A stretch of 42,773 bases of DNA from JAILZP01 sp037444185 (GCA_037444185.1 JBBIMW010000017.1:1-42773); one strand, 5' to 3'. Shown: positions 1-9,167, counted from the first letter of the stretch. Program-made: numbers and translations. Notes: generated by a model not told the origin, from the sequence alone.

Positions 1-48
1 AGGGGTGGTCCCCTTTTTGTTGGTCAAGTGGTCCCCTTTTTGATTGAC
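1..48. mobile_element. Terminus of an IS21-like insertion element (partial)
   Basis: The 15-mer GTGGTCCCCTTTTTG occurs twice, at 5-19 and 28-42, with a 23-bp period. The stretch ends at TGATTGACA (41-49), so read leftwards the element would begin TGTCAATCA. Multiple spaced terminal repeats and a TG start are typical of IS21-family ends. The homology of the neighbouring BamB-like reading frame stops exactly here. The body of the element lies outside the window, so the family call is inferred from the ends alone; no transposase is visible. Confidence 0.5.
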
Positions 49-576
49 AAAAGCATAATAGACCCTGTTTTCACCGGCAAGGCCGATGGCGGCCACCTGG
101 GCCCTGGGCTCATTCAGCTCCTTTTTTATGAGGGCCGCAGTTTCCGTGGCGCCTTTCCCCTTAAGATGAGAGGCATCGCGTATTTCCACTTTTTCATTGT
201 TGATCCACAAATAAACCGGTTCAGGGGACTTGCCGCGAATGACTATTTTGTCGTAGCCGGCGTACTTCAGTTCCGGCCCGAAAAAACCCCCCATCAACGA
301 ATGGCCCAATAAATTTGTCTGGGGAGAAATGGTATTTACAGCGGTACGGTTGGCACCGACAACAGGTGTGCCATTTAAAAGGCCGGAACTGAATATCAGC
401 AGATTTTCGGGGAAAAAGGGCTCCACTTCGGGAGCAACCCTGTCCCATATTATCTTGGCGCCGGTACCCTGACCGCCGAGATGAAGTCCGGTCAATCCAG
501 GGTCGGTTTCCACCCTCTCAATGTTTCCCCGGGATAAATCGATTTCCAAATCATACCCTGTCTCAGCGTATCTCAT
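49..576 (-). pseudogene. BamB-like AOR-family oxidoreductase, N-terminal remnant cut by an IS end
   Basis: From ATG at 576, with an AGGGG ribosome site 7 bases upstream, 176 codons read as the N-terminal domain of the tungsten AOR family. The opening MRYAETGYDLEIDLS, the segment MGGFFGPELKYAGYDK and the stretch INNEKVEIRDASHLKGKG match what I recall of BamB, the active-site subunit of class II (ATP-independent) benzoyl-CoA reductase, better than ordinary AOR. After GENRVYYAF the family should continue into the cofactor-binding and Fe-S region of a roughly 650-residue protein; instead the frame runs into the IS-like repeats to the window edge. The domains with the Fe-S cysteines are absent. 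It is therefore most likely a dead paralogue. Partner bam genes are not in the window. The AOR-family call is firm; the BamB assignment rests on memory of the family. Confidence 0.68.
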
Positions 577-933
577 TTTTTAACCCCTCTGCATATGATC
601 TTTTTCGTCGTCAGAAGCTGTGCAAAAAGCCCAGGTTTCAAGACGCAGCAGGACTTTGCAACACTCACCCAGACAACATGCAATTATTGTACTAATGACA
701 GAATATAAGCAAAAAATTAATCCCCCGCCACGTTCAGCAGGGGACAGTTCTTCTTCCGGCAGTTGCTCCGGGCTTGGGCGGGCAGGTTTAATTCGGAAGA
801 GATGCGCCTTAGCTATGCAAGAAAATCATACACTGCAAATTAACCAGGCACACCATCCACCCCTTCGGGCGACTGAAATACAGGAGTCGGGAGACAGAAT
901 GGGGCTGGCCGGGAAGAAATGCGAAATGTCCCC
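577..933. other. Intergenic region with degenerate repeats
   Basis: I see no convincing gene here. Bases 614-650 resemble one end of the palindromic repeat at 9014-9137 (AGCTGTGCAAAAAGC against GGCTGTTCAAAAAGC). Bases 871-910 are a degenerate copy of the intergenic repeat found at 4906 and 15058: CCCTTCGGGCGACTG followed by CAGGAGTC and CAGAAT units. A weak minus-strand promoter for the BamB-like remnant is possible (TTGCTT and TACAAT around 685-715), but its 15-base spacing is short and I do not list it separately. Confidence 0.45.
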
Positions 934-1782
934 TCACTGTCTCCAGGTTATTCCCGCCCTCGTGGCGGAGGGCCTGAGCCTGGCGGCGCTCCAGGCCAGC
1001 AGCGCCGCCGAGGCCAGTAGGCAAAAGACGGTATATATCCCCCAGTACGGCAGCGCCAGGTCCCTGCCCTGGCCTATGCCGGCATTTTCACCCAGTATGC
1101 GCAGCATCACCAAAACTGGATTGAGGTCCAGCAGCAACTGGACAGCCAGCGGTATCCGGTCCGGCCCGGGCCCCGGAACCCTGCCGACCTCATAAATAAA
1201 TCCCGCCAAGAGGGCGGTGCCGGCCATAATGGTGCAGACTATGCCGTATGCCGCCACGGTGGAGGAGCCGGTCTTCTGAAAAAATGCCGAGCAGGCCATG
1301 CCCACGGAACCGAAGAGAAGGACTGTGATCAGATAGAAGCCTAACCCCCCCATCATCTGACCCGGCGAAAATCCACCGTAGATTATAATTATGCTGTACA
1401 GGGGCAGGGTGGACAGCAGCAGCAGCAGCATGAAAGAGCAGGAGGAGATCATCTTCCCCGCCACTATTTCCATGGGGGTGAGCTTGGTCACCAGCAGTAC
1501 ATTCAATGTCTGCCTCTCCCTTTCGGCGCTGATGGCGCCGGAGGTAAGGCCCGGGGTGACGAAGGCCAGCATTATCAGCTGAACCATGGAAAGAGTGAGA
1601 AAAAGATCCCTGCCCCGGCCGGGCTGGTAATATCCGGGCATGTCGTGCCAGCGCAGATAGAGATAACCCAGGTAAAGACCGCCAATGATCAGCAGGTAAA
1701 GGGAGATAGCCAGCGGCGTCCTGAATGTCCTGAACCTCTGACGCATTTCCTTTTGCAGTACGGGGTTACTGAACACGGCCAT
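934..1782 (-). CDS. ABC-2 type transporter permease
   Basis: This 282-residue integral membrane protein is the permease half of an ABC-2 type exporter. About six hydrophobic segments are visible: near residues 24-44, 68-88, 110-130, 145-165, 175-196 and 248-268. The sequence GAISAERERQTLNVLL after the second segment is the usual coupling region of this permease class, which includes NatB/YhaP and gliding-type Gld permeases. The start overlaps the end of the ATPase gene by 17 bases, showing translational coupling. With the ATPase and the 707-residue protein upstream it forms a three-gene operon read leftwards. Substrate is unknown; no resistance or immunity signature is visible. Confidence 0.85.
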   Translation of the reverse strand: MAVFSNPVLQKEMRQRFRTFRTPLAISLYLLIIGGLYLGYLYLRWHDMPGYYQPGRGRDLFLTLSMVQLIMLAFVTPGLTSGAISAERERQTLNVLLVTKLTPMEIVAGKMISSCSFMLLLLLSTLPLYSIIIIYGGFSPGQMMGGLGFYLITVLLFGSVGMACSAFFQKTGSSTVAAYGIVCTIMAGTALLAGFIYEVGRVPGPGPDRIPLAVQLLLDLNPVLVMLRILGENAGIGQGRDLALPYWGIYTVFCLLASAALLAWSAARLRPSATRAGITWRQ

Positions 1783-2701
1783 CCCCCTCCCCGGTCACCG
1801 CCATATAGGCCTCCTCAAGGTTCCTGCGCACCTCGTGAAACTGGGTGACGGTGTATCCACCGGCCATTATATCCCTTAGCAGCATTCCCTGCTCCTCCTT
1901 GCTTCCACTGAAAAATAACTTTATCCACCGGCCTCCGGAGCCGGCCAGGCAAACGCCCCGCCTTTGCCCCAGTATCCCCGCCAGACCCCCGGCGTCCTCC
2001 AGGATCTCTATGAAAATCAGCCTGGCCCCGGAGGAGGCGGCGGTCACTTCGTCAACAGTGCCGGAAACCGTCACCCGGCCATTCTCCATAATGGCCACCC
2101 GGTGACAGATTTCGGCCAGCTCTGGCAATATATGGGAGCTAATGAGCACGGTTTTACCCATCCTCCCAAGCTGCCTTACGATCTCCTTCATTTCCGCCCT
2201 GGCCCCGGGATCCAGGCCGGAAGCGGGCTCGTCCAGTATCAGCACCCCGGGGTCATGCACCAGGCACCTGGCCAGGGCCAGCCGCTGTTTCATCCCCCTG
2301 GACAGAAGGTCCACGTAAGAATCTTTTTTTCCGCCCAGATTGACCAATTCCAGCAGTTCACCGATCAGCCTCCCCCTCCCCGCCCCGGGCAGGCGGTAGG
2401 CCCCGGCAAAAAAATCAAGGTATTCGTACACCGTAAGACCATCATAGACTCCGAAGAAGTCCGGCATATAACCCATCAGCCCGCGCACCCCGGCCGTATC
2501 GCCCGCCACGTCCCGGCCGCCCACCAGGGCGGCGCCGCCGTCGGGCGGCTGAAGGGTGGCCAGAATGGACAGTGCCGTGGTCTTTCCGGCGCCATTGGGA
2601 CCGATGAGACCAAACACAGACCCTCCCTCCACTTCCAAGCTCAGCCCGTCCAGGGCCACCGTCTGGCCAAATCTTTTTATCAAGCCCTTTGCCGAAATCA
2701 C
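1766..2701 (-). CDS. ABC transporter ATP-binding protein
   Basis: This 311-residue nucleotide-binding subunit energises the adjacent ABC-2 permease at the inner face of the membrane. Visible motifs are Walker A GPNGAGKTT (about 34-42), the Q-loop region GYMPDFFGVYDGLTVYE, signature LSRGM (133-137) with KQRLALARCL, Walker B LILDE (154-158) followed by PASGLDP, and the switch histidine in SSHILPEL. The tail beyond about residue 220 is the regulatory extension common in CcmA/NatA-like ATPases. The first base overlaps the stop of the upstream gene by 4 bases (2698-2701) and the last 17 bases overlap the permease start, so the three genes are tightly coupled. Confidence 0.92.
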   Translation of the reverse strand: MISAKGLIKRFGQTVALDGLSLEVEGGSVFGLIGPNGAGKTTALSILATLQPPDGGAALVGGRDVAGDTAGVRGLMGYMPDFFGVYDGLTVYEYLDFFAGAYRLPGAGRGRLIGELLELVNLGGKKDSYVDLLSRGMKQRLALARCLVHDPGVLILDEPASGLDPGARAEMKEIVRQLGRMGKTVLISSHILPELAEICHRVAIMENGRVTVSGTVDEVTAASSGARLIFIEILEDAGGLAGILGQRRGVCLAGSGGRWIKLFFSGSKEEQGMLLRDIMAGGYTVTQFHEVRRNLEEAYMAVTGEGDGRVQ

Positions 2702-4821
2702 CGGCCCACCACCCCCTCCACTGCTATGCCGCTGAAAAACCCTTCTGTTTTTTCCATCGGAGCAAACAGCCTCAACTCTATTTTCCCTTGCCCGGAAAGG
2801 TATTTCAACGCCTCCCCGCCGACAAACCTCCCGCCTCCGGGATCCAGCTGCTCCCAGACATTAGTGTCGGCCCGGTAAATCTCCACAGTATGCCCGGGTG
2901 GAAGCGGCGGCACTTCAATGGCGGTCACGGTAAAATCCGCCGTATTGAGGGTTCCGGGCAGGTCATAAATGACCTTTTGACTGCTGACCGTGCTCTTGAT
3001 GAATCCCGGGGGCAGGCGGAAGGATCCGCCCGGGAAGCCGAGATCTATTCTCTGCCTGACCATCGTCAGCCCGCTGATTTGCCCCCGGCCGGCGGGACGA
3101 ACAACACTGAACTGTTCTGTGGGTCTGTCGCAAAAACCAAGGAAAATCAGTTCACCGGGACTCCCCCCCGTCTTTGACAGGTGGCCCGCCATCCTACTCT
3201 CCAAAGGGCCCGCCTGCTGCGGCACGACACCATGTGGCTCCCCGGCCCCGGTCATAATCATCGCCTCAATTTTTTTGGTTCCTCCGGAGGCTATTTCACC
3301 CAGGCCGATGGATCTTTTACCCGACACCAGCCGGCAGTCCCTCAGGTCAAAGGGGGTGTTGTTGATGATCTCCCCCACCAGCCGGTCTTCCAGGAAAAAC
3401 ACACCGCCATCAATACTGCCGGCGCCGGTATCTATCCCGTAAAAATACACCTGCCGCATGGCCCCGTACTCAACGTCCCCGAAAATAACCCGGGATTGCT
3501 CCAGTCCACTGTAAACCAGCACTGACCGGTCCCTCCCCCGGTATGTGTTCACCGGCTCCAACAGAACCAGCCCCCTGCCCGCCACCTCCAGGTCACCCCC
3601 CCGGGGCAGCATAAAGGCGCTGGATGCCCTTACTTCGGCAAGTTTTTTGTCCACAATGTCCATCACAGATACAGTATTCGCAACATACGGCTGCAGGCGG
3701 CTCACCGGGGATATGGCGTACAGCGCCAGGGCGGCCAGCGCCGCCGCCGCTGGAACCAGCGCCCAGGCCAGGTCCCTGCGGTTCAGCCGCCGGAGGAGCA
3801 GGTACAGTCCGGGACCCACCGCCGCCGCATATATCGTCCACAGTAAAGCCATCATCGACACGCCGGGTGTATTGACCACAGGAAAATAAGAAGCAATGTC
3901 GCTCATGACAAATTTGTCTTCATGCTCCCCATCCGCCAGCGGCCGGCCCTCCACCGGAAAAAAAACCATGAATTCCGGAGCTTTATCCCCGGAGTCTTTT
4001 AAGTCCCCCAGGCCGGACCTAAAAAAAACCACCTCCCCTTTACCCAGGGGCGACCGTAAAACCGGCCCACCCTCTTTGGAGCCCCCTCCGGGGATAATAT
4101 CCGAAAAAGGGCCCGCCTCCATGGATCCCGTCCCGCCCGAAAATACCAGCCTGCCCCCCAGCCGGACCCATTCCTTCAGCGCAGACACCTGGCCCGGTCC
4201 CAAAGCGCCGGCGGATTCCCGGTCCGCCAGAATAATGTCCGCCGGCCCCAGCAAAAGAGAGCTGTCCGGTATTTCCCCCGGCGGGATGTATTTCGCCGTC
4301 GCCTGTCCGCCGTACACCTTTTCCAGCCACGGAAGCAGGCCGCTGTCCGCCATTTTTTCCCCGAGAAAGAATACCACCGGCCCGCCGGCCACAGCAGTGC
4401 CGTACAGCCTGGCCCCGGCCAGAACCCTGTCCCCGGCCGACAGCTGTACCCAGGGTGAAGTGGCCGCCAGTTCGCCGGGCACCACCAACAGCAGGGAGGC
4501 CTTTCCCCCGGCCGGCACCATAACCTCCCTGGCATACAGCGGCAGGTGACGTTCCTGATTGCCTCCCGGATCAGAGGGGATAACTGTCACCTGGCCGCTT
4601 ATACCTATTCCGCCATTCTCTATTTCAACCTTCACCGGCACCGGCCGGGAAACTTTGAAAACGCCGGCCAAGCCGGGCTGGACCTTCAGAACCGGATCTT
4701 CGCCGCACCACCCCGGAGAGACCAGGAACACCATTGCGACCAATACAACCGGAATGATAAGGCCGCCACGCCTCAGGGCGCGTCCCCCAGGACAACAAAA
4801 AGCAGAAAATATCCCAATCAA
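2698..4821 (-). CDS. Large membrane-anchored protein of the ABC-2 operon, unknown function
   Basis: A protein of 707 residues. I chose the TTG at 4821 because GGAGG lies 9 bases upstream; an alternative TTG at 4845 would put that ribosome site inside the coding region. A signal-type hydrophobic stretch near residues 20-37 ends at GWCGED. An outer domain to about residue 335 holds beta-rich segments and LADRESAGALG-like text reminiscent of the class I glutaminase-like fold seen in gliding/GldG-type and DUF4350 proteins (inference). Two hydrophobic segments near residues 330-385 (around MMALLWTIYAAAVGPGLYLL and AAAALAALALYAIS) are followed by a second soluble domain. Such proteins often accompany ABC-2 exporters of unknown substrate. 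Its stop overlaps the ATPase start by 4 bases. No catalytic residues can be assigned. Confidence 0.7.
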   Translation of the reverse strand: MIGIFSAFCCPGGRALRRGGLIIPVVLVAMVFLVSPGWCGEDPVLKVQPGLAGVFKVSRPVPVKVEIENGGIGISGQVTVIPSDPGGNQERHLPLYAREVMVPAGGKASLLLVVPGELAATSPWVQLSAGDRVLAGARLYGTAVAGGPVVFFLGEKMADSGLLPWLEKVYGGQATAKYIPPGEIPDSSLLLGPADIILADRESAGALGPGQVSALKEWVRLGGRLVFSGGTGSMEAGPFSDIIPGGGSKEGGPVLRSPLGKGEVVFFRSGLGDLKDSGDKAPEFMVFFPVEGRPLADGEHEDKFVMSDIASYFPVVNTPGVSMMALLWTIYAAAVGPGLYLLLRRLNRRDLAWALVPAAAALAALALYAISPVSRLQPYVANTVSVMDIVDKKLAEVRASSAFMLPRGGDLEVAGRGLVLLEPVNTYRGRDRSVLVYSGLEQSRVIFGDVEYGAMRQVYFYGIDTGAGSIDGGVFFLEDRLVGEIINNTPFDLRDCRLVSGKRSIGLGEIASGGTKKIEAMIMTGAGEPHGVVPQQAGPLESRMAGHLSKTGGSPGELIFLGFCDRPTEQFSVVRPAGRGQISGLTMVRQRIDLGFPGGSFRLPPGFIKSTVSSQKVIYDLPGTLNTADFTVTAIEVPPLPPGHTVEIYRADTNVWEQLDPGGGRFVGGEALKYLSGQGKIELRLFAPMEKTEGFFSGIAVEGVVGR

Positions 4822-4905
4822 ATTGACCGTCCTCCAGTTTTTCAATCTTTCTTCCGATGTTATATATTATAGACGAAAAACAGCCAGGTTTTGTAACCAA
4901 CTAAA

Positions 4906-5043
4906 GAACAAATTCGCCCTTCGGGCGACTGGAATCCAGAATCCAGGAGTCAGAATCCAGAATAGCATAGAAAACTCGTCCACAAGTAATAATGCAAGCA
5001 TAGTTTCCTATACATGAACAAATTCGCCCTTCGGGCGACTGGA
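4906..5043. repeat. Intergenic hairpin/CAGAAT repeat, one full and one partial copy
   Basis: The 28-mer starting GAACAAATTCGCCCTTCGGG occurs at 4906-4933 and again, unchanged, at 5016-5043. Its core CGCCC-TTCG-GGGCG-like palindrome (GCCCTTCGGGC) folds as a hairpin with a TTCG tetraloop. The first copy continues with CAGAATCCAG-type units (4934-4965) and a tail TCCACAAGTAATAATG...TTTCCTATAC (4979-5013). The whole unit returns at 15058-15175. The gap between the exporter operon and the phosphorylase (4822-5073) consists mostly of these repeats. Confidence 0.8.
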
Positions 5044-5073
5044 GCCATTGCCGGCGGCCTGAGTTCTTCCAGG

Positions 5074-7599
5074 TCAGTTGACTCCCGCCCAGGCCACCAG
5101 CGGCAGATCGAACCGGTGGGCAAAATCCCGGCTGGACGGCCTCACCCTTACGGTATAGCCGATGGCCCCCTGGGGCAGGGTAAAATTGCCCCGGTAGAGA
5201 TAAACCCCCTCTCCCATCCGGTCCACCAAGGTCATGGGGGCTGTCCTGATGTCCCTCAAGGCTTCCCCCTCCACCCCGCCGTATACGATTTCCACGCTTA
5301 CATCGTGGTGCCATATGGATCCCAGCCGCACCGTGGAATCGACCAGCATATTCTCCCCGGCCTTTTTCACCCGTCCTCCTCCGTTCAACACCTCTCCCAC
5401 CGCCACCTGGTGCCAGTTTTCCCTTATAAAATCCTTGAAGGACTTCAGCTTCTCCGCCACCGCACAATTGTCCCGCCTGAAATAAATACCTCTTTCAACG
5501 GCGGAGGCATACAAATTCTCCGTGTACTGTCTGACCATGCGGTGGCTGCTGAACTGCGGGCCCACAGTTTTTATTGAATTCTTCATGTAAGCGGCCCACC
5601 GGTCGGGGGCGAAAAATAGGGGAATAACCTCGTTTTCCAGTACGCTGTACAGTGAAAGACCATCGTCCCGGTCCTGCAGCTCCTCCGCCGGATACTCCCT
5701 TTCATCGCCCACAGCGAACCCGTTTTTGCCATTGTAGGCCTCCGGCCACCAGCCGTCAAGCACACTGAGATTGACCACTCCGTTGACGGCGGCTTTCATG
5801 CCGCTGGTGCCGCTGGCCTCCTGGGGCCTGCGGGGGCTGTTCAGCCACACATCCACTCCTCTAATCAGATACCGGGCCGCATTAATATCGTAGTTCTCCA
5901 GAAAAATGACCTTGCCCCTGAAAGGGTCCAGATTGGAAATCTCGAACACCCTCTTGATCATTTCCTGGCCCGGCCCGTCGGCCGGGTGGGCCTTTCCGGC
6001 GAAAACTATCCGCACCGGCCGCCGGGGGTCGTTGACCAAGCCGGCCAAACGGTCCAAATCCCTGAAAAGGAGGGAGGCCCTCTTATATGTGGCGAACCTC
6101 CGGGCAAAACCGATGATCAGCGCATCGGGGCTCAAATATCCGTTAACCTCGGCCACCCTGACCCCCGGCTCGTAATTCCTTATTCTCTGGGCCTTCAGGT
6201 TTTCCCTGACAAAGTCAATCAATTCTTCTTTCAGCTGCAGGTGAGTCAGCCACAGCTCCCCGTCCGGAATACCGTCCACCGCCTCCCACATGGCCGGGTC
6301 GTGCAGATTTTTGTTCCAGTCGGGGCCGACGTACTTTTCCATCAATCTCTTTATCCCGGGAGACATCCAGGTCTCGGTATGCACCCCGTTGGTCACATGT
6401 GATATGGGCACCTCCTCCTCCTGGATGCAACCGTACAGTCTGCAGAACATCTGCCGTGAAACACGGGCGTGCAGTTTGCTGACCCCGTTTTTGAAGTCGG
6501 ACAGATTTAAGGCCAGCACCGTCATATTGAAGGCTTGGTGTTCCTCGTCCCATCCCAGGCGGAAAAACTCATCCCGGCTCATTCCCATATACTGATAATA
6601 CTGACCTAGATAATGGTCCACCATTTCGGCGCTGAACAGGTCATGCCCGGCCGGCACCGGGGTGTGGGTGGTAAACAGTGTGTTGGACTTTACCGCCTCC
6701 ACCGCCACGCTGGTCCTGATTCCGCTGTCCACCTTTTCCCTGATCCGCTCCAAGCAAAGAAACGCCGCATGCCCCTCGTTGATGTGCCAGGCGCCGGGGT
6801 ATATCCCCATGGCCCTGAGGGCCCTGACTCCCCCTATGCCCAGCACTATCTCCTGGCATATCCTTACATCCCTGCTGCCCCCGTAGAGCTGGGCGGTGAT
6901 GGCCCTGTCTTCCCTGCTGTTTCCGGGCAAATCAGTGTCCAGCAAGTAAAGGGGCACCCTTCCCACCTGGACTTTCCAAATTCTGACGCCCACCCTCCTG
7001 CCCGGAAGGTCCACCGGCACCGTCAGTTCCTGTCCGTCCTCCCCCAGCACCGGCTTCATCGGCAGTTCGTGACAGTTCTGGCGGGGGTAACAGGCTTCCT
7101 GCCAGCCATCCCTGTTTATTCTCTGGGTAAAATACCCCTGTCTGTACAAAAGCCCCACGGCCACCAGCGGCACGCCAAGATCGCTGGCCGACTTGCAGTG
7201 ATCACCGGCCAGCAGCCCCAAGCCCCCGGAATATATGGGGTGGGACTCATGGAGCCCGAATTCCGCTGAAAAATAAGCCACCAAACGGCCGCCGCCGGGG
7301 AAACGCCGGCTGAACCAGGTTTCGGAGGTCATGTAGCGGTCGTAGCTGTCTGCAACCCGGCTGTACAGATTAATATATTCCTTGTCGTCAGCGGCCCTTT
7401 CCAGACTTCCGGCGCTTACTTTCAGAAGAAACTTTACCGGGTTGTGGCAAACCTCCTCCCACAAGCGCCGGTCAATCCGGGAAAACAGTTCCTGGGCCGG
7501 ATCGTTCCAGCTGAACCAAAAATTATAGGCTATTTCCTTCAGCCTGGAAATTCTTCCGGGAATCTCCGGCGCGGCCGAGACGGTATTGAATGAAAACAT
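5074..7599 (-). CDS. glgP: Alpha-glucan (glycogen) phosphorylase
   Basis: This 841-residue cytosolic enzyme (GT35 family) releases glucose 1-phosphate from glycogen or maltodextrin using phosphate and PLP. The N-terminus (residues 10-110, RLKEIAYNFWFSWN) is the DUF3417 module of the shorter Thermotoga/archaeal-type phosphorylases rather than the E. coli type. The PLP-lysine motif SGTSGMKAAVNG lies near residue 600, followed by NLSVLDGWWPEAYNG. YFSAEFGLHES and GGLGLLAGDH (about 108-132) are the usual substrate-cleft segments. The last 100 residues form an extra beta-rich tail. ATG at 7599 has GGAG 5 bases upstream, inside tandem GGAGACA units. It stands alone; no other glycogen genes are visible. 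Confidence 0.93.
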   Translation of the reverse strand: MFSFNTVSAAPEIPGRISRLKEIAYNFWFSWNDPAQELFSRIDRRLWEEVCHNPVKFLLKVSAGSLERAADDKEYINLYSRVADSYDRYMTSETWFSRRFPGGGRLVAYFSAEFGLHESHPIYSGGLGLLAGDHCKSASDLGVPLVAVGLLYRQGYFTQRINRDGWQEACYPRQNCHELPMKPVLGEDGQELTVPVDLPGRRVGVRIWKVQVGRVPLYLLDTDLPGNSREDRAITAQLYGGSRDVRICQEIVLGIGGVRALRAMGIYPGAWHINEGHAAFLCLERIREKVDSGIRTSVAVEAVKSNTLFTTHTPVPAGHDLFSAEMVDHYLGQYYQYMGMSRDEFFRLGWDEEHQAFNMTVLALNLSDFKNGVSKLHARVSRQMFCRLYGCIQEEEVPISHVTNGVHTETWMSPGIKRLMEKYVGPDWNKNLHDPAMWEAVDGIPDGELWLTHLQLKEELIDFVRENLKAQRIRNYEPGVRVAEVNGYLSPDALIIGFARRFATYKRASLLFRDLDRLAGLVNDPRRPVRIVFAGKAHPADGPGQEMIKRVFEISNLDPFRGKVIFLENYDINAARYLIRGVDVWLNSPRRPQEASGTSGMKAAVNGVVNLSVLDGWWPEAYNGKNGFAVGDEREYPAEELQDRDDGLSLYSVLENEVIPLFFAPDRWAAYMKNSIKTVGPQFSSHRMVRQYTENLYASAVERGIYFRRDNCAVAEKLKSFKDFIRENWHQVAVGEVLNGGGRVKKAGENMLVDSTVRLGSIWHHDVSVEIVYGGVEGEALRDIRTAPMTLVDRMGEGVYLYRGNFTLPQGAIGYTVRVRPSSRDFAHRFDLPLVAWAGVN

Positions 7600-7684
7600 T
7601 GCATCTCCTGTCTCCTGTCTACTGTCTCCTCATATTATTCCCAGGCGGCGGAAAGAAATGCGCCCCCCATGCAGCTTCGAATTG

Positions 7685-7720
7685 TTGACATTGACAGCCG
7701 GACCATAGTTGCCATATTAT
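7685..7720 (+). promoter_or_regulatory. Sigma-A-type promoter for the thiolase
   Basis: Two abutting TTGACA hexamers (7685-7690 and 7691-7696) precede TATTAT (7715-7720). The second one is spaced 18 bases from the -10. Transcription would start near 7727, leaving a leader of about 67 bases before the TTG start at 7794. Confidence 0.5.
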
Positions 7721-7793
7721 TATTTTAATGGCAAAAATATCGTCTGAAAATCAAATGCCATTCAGCCATAATTATGCAGCAGGGGGGATTTAT

Positions 7794-8942
7794 TTGCGTG
7801 AGGCCTTGATAGTGGAAGCGGTAAGAACACCGGTGGGAAAAAGAAGGGGATCCCTTTCCGGAACCAGGCCCGACGATCTCGCCGCCCTGGTTTTGGCCGA
7901 GGTGGTAAAGAGGGCCGGAATCAGCCCGGAAATCGTGGAAGACGTGATTATGGGCTGCGTTTCCCAAGTGGGCGAGCAGTCCATGTGTGTGGGCCGGCAG
8001 GCAGTCCTGGCGGCCGGTTTCCCCACCCGCATCCCGGCGGTCACCATAGACCGCCAGTGCGGATCCAGCCAGCAATCGGTGCATTTCGCCTCCCAGGCCA
8101 TCATGGCCGGGGACATGGATGTGGTTATCGCAGCGGGAGTGGAGTGCATGACCAGGGTTCCCCTGGGGTCCTCCATGGGCGGCGCCTCCTTCAATCCGAG
8201 GATAATTCAGCAATACAGCATTGTCTCCCAGGGCATATCGGCGGAACTGGTGGCGGACAAATGGGGCTTTTCCAGAGAGGAGCTGGACATATTCTCGCTG
8301 GAAAGCCACCGCAAGGCGGCAAAGGCCAGGGAGGCGGGATTTTTCAAAAAGCAGACGGTGCCGGTGGAAATAACCCTGCCGGAGGGCGGCGCCGGGCTGC
8401 TTGAGGAGGACGAAGGCATAAGGCCCGCCACTTCCATGGAGGCCCTGGCAGGCCTCAAACCCGCCTTCAGGCCCGACGGCAAAATCACGGCAGGCAACTC
8501 CAGCCAGATCAGCGACGGGGCCGCGGCAATACTGATGATGTCGGAAAAAGCGGCCCTCCGGCTGGGACTCAAGCCCCGGGCCAGAATCGCGGCCCGGTCC
8601 GTCGTCGGGGACGACCCGGTGCTGATGCTGACCGGCCCCATCCCGGCCACCAGAATGGCCCTTGAAAAGGCCGGGCTCACCATGGCCGATATTGACGTAT
8701 ATGAGGTAAACGAAGCCTTTGCCCCGGTGCCGATGGCCTGGCTGCACGACCTGGAGGGCGATCCGGCCAGGCTGAACCCCCAGGGAGGGGCCATAGCCAT
8801 GGGCCACCCCCTGGGGGCCAGCGGGGCCAGAATTATGACCGACATGCTGAACTATCTCGAGCGTACCGGCGGCAGGTACGGCCTTCAGACAATGTGCGAA
8901 GGTTTCGGCATGGCCAACGCCACCATTATTGAAAGAGTGTGA
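7794..8942 (+). CDS. Acetyl-CoA acetyltransferase / thiolase
   Basis: This 382-residue thiolase cleaves 3-ketoacyl-CoA with CoA, or condenses acetyl-CoA. I chose TTG at 7794 because AGGGGGG (7781-7787) lies 6 bases upstream and the protein then opens at REALIVEAVRTP, the normal family start; an in-frame ATG at 7728 has no ribosome site. The acyl-enzyme cysteine is Cys89 in DRQCGSSQQ. NEAFAPVPMA, the histidine of GHPLGASGAR (about His338) and the second cysteine in MCEGFGMANATI (about Cys368) complete the catalytic set. The CEGFGMA ending resembles FadA/sterol-type degradative thiolases. It stands alone behind its own promoter and could serve the acetoacetyl-CoA step of the acid degradation proposed for the rest of the window. 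Confidence 0.93.
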   Translation: MREALIVEAVRTPVGKRRGSLSGTRPDDLAALVLAEVVKRAGISPEIVEDVIMGCVSQVGEQSMCVGRQAVLAAGFPTRIPAVTIDRQCGSSQQSVHFASQAIMAGDMDVVIAAGVECMTRVPLGSSMGGASFNPRIIQQYSIVSQGISAELVADKWGFSREELDIFSLESHRKAAKAREAGFFKKQTVPVEITLPEGGAGLLEEDEGIRPATSMEALAGLKPAFRPDGKITAGNSSQISDGAAAILMMSEKAALRLGLKPRARIAARSVVGDDPVLMLTGPIPATRMALEKAGLTMADIDVYEVNEAFAPVPMAWLHDLEGDPARLNPQGGAIAMGHPLGASGARIMTDMLNYLERTGGRYGLQTMCEGFGMANATIIERV

Positions 8943-9013
8943 ATTATACTGCATTCCTTATTTCCCTGTATTCCGACAGAATAAGGGAGAGTGTGTATAG
9001 CCGGGTACAGCCG

Positions 9014-9137
9014 GAGGCTGTTCAAAAAGCTCCAGATGTAAGGCGCAGCAAGGGTTTGAGCGGAGACGTACTTGGTGGTACGTTGGAGCGAAAAAGCCGC
9101 CGCCGCAACGCAGCAGATGGACTTTTTCAACAGCCTC
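9014..9137. repeat. Palindromic MITE-like repeat, 124 bp
   Basis: The ends GAGGCTGTTCAAAAAG (9014-9029) and CTTTTTCAACAGCCTC (9122-9137) are inverted repeats with one mismatch. The inner core contains ACGTAC (9066-9071) and GTACGT (9078-9083) around a six-base loop. There is no open reading frame. The structure matches small non-autonomous palindromic elements common in anaerobe genomes. A degenerate half copy lies at 614-650. It sits in the 225-base gap between the convergent thiolase and fmdE-like genes, where its stem could also slow transcription. Just before it, CCTTATT (8956-8962) and AATAAGG (8980-8986) form a small stem. Confidence 0.8.
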
Positions 9138-9167
9138 AAGGATTGCAAAATGAGCAATTTTCAACTT

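Noticed and set aside
620..1195. Plus-strand open frame of 191 codons
   Set aside because: Lies mostly opposite the ABC-2 permease gene, no ribosome site and low-complexity text; a shadow of a GC-rich gene.
7725..8954. Minus-strand open frame of 409 codons opposite the thiolase
   Set aside because: Shadow of the thiolase gene; His/Gly-rich text without family similarity.
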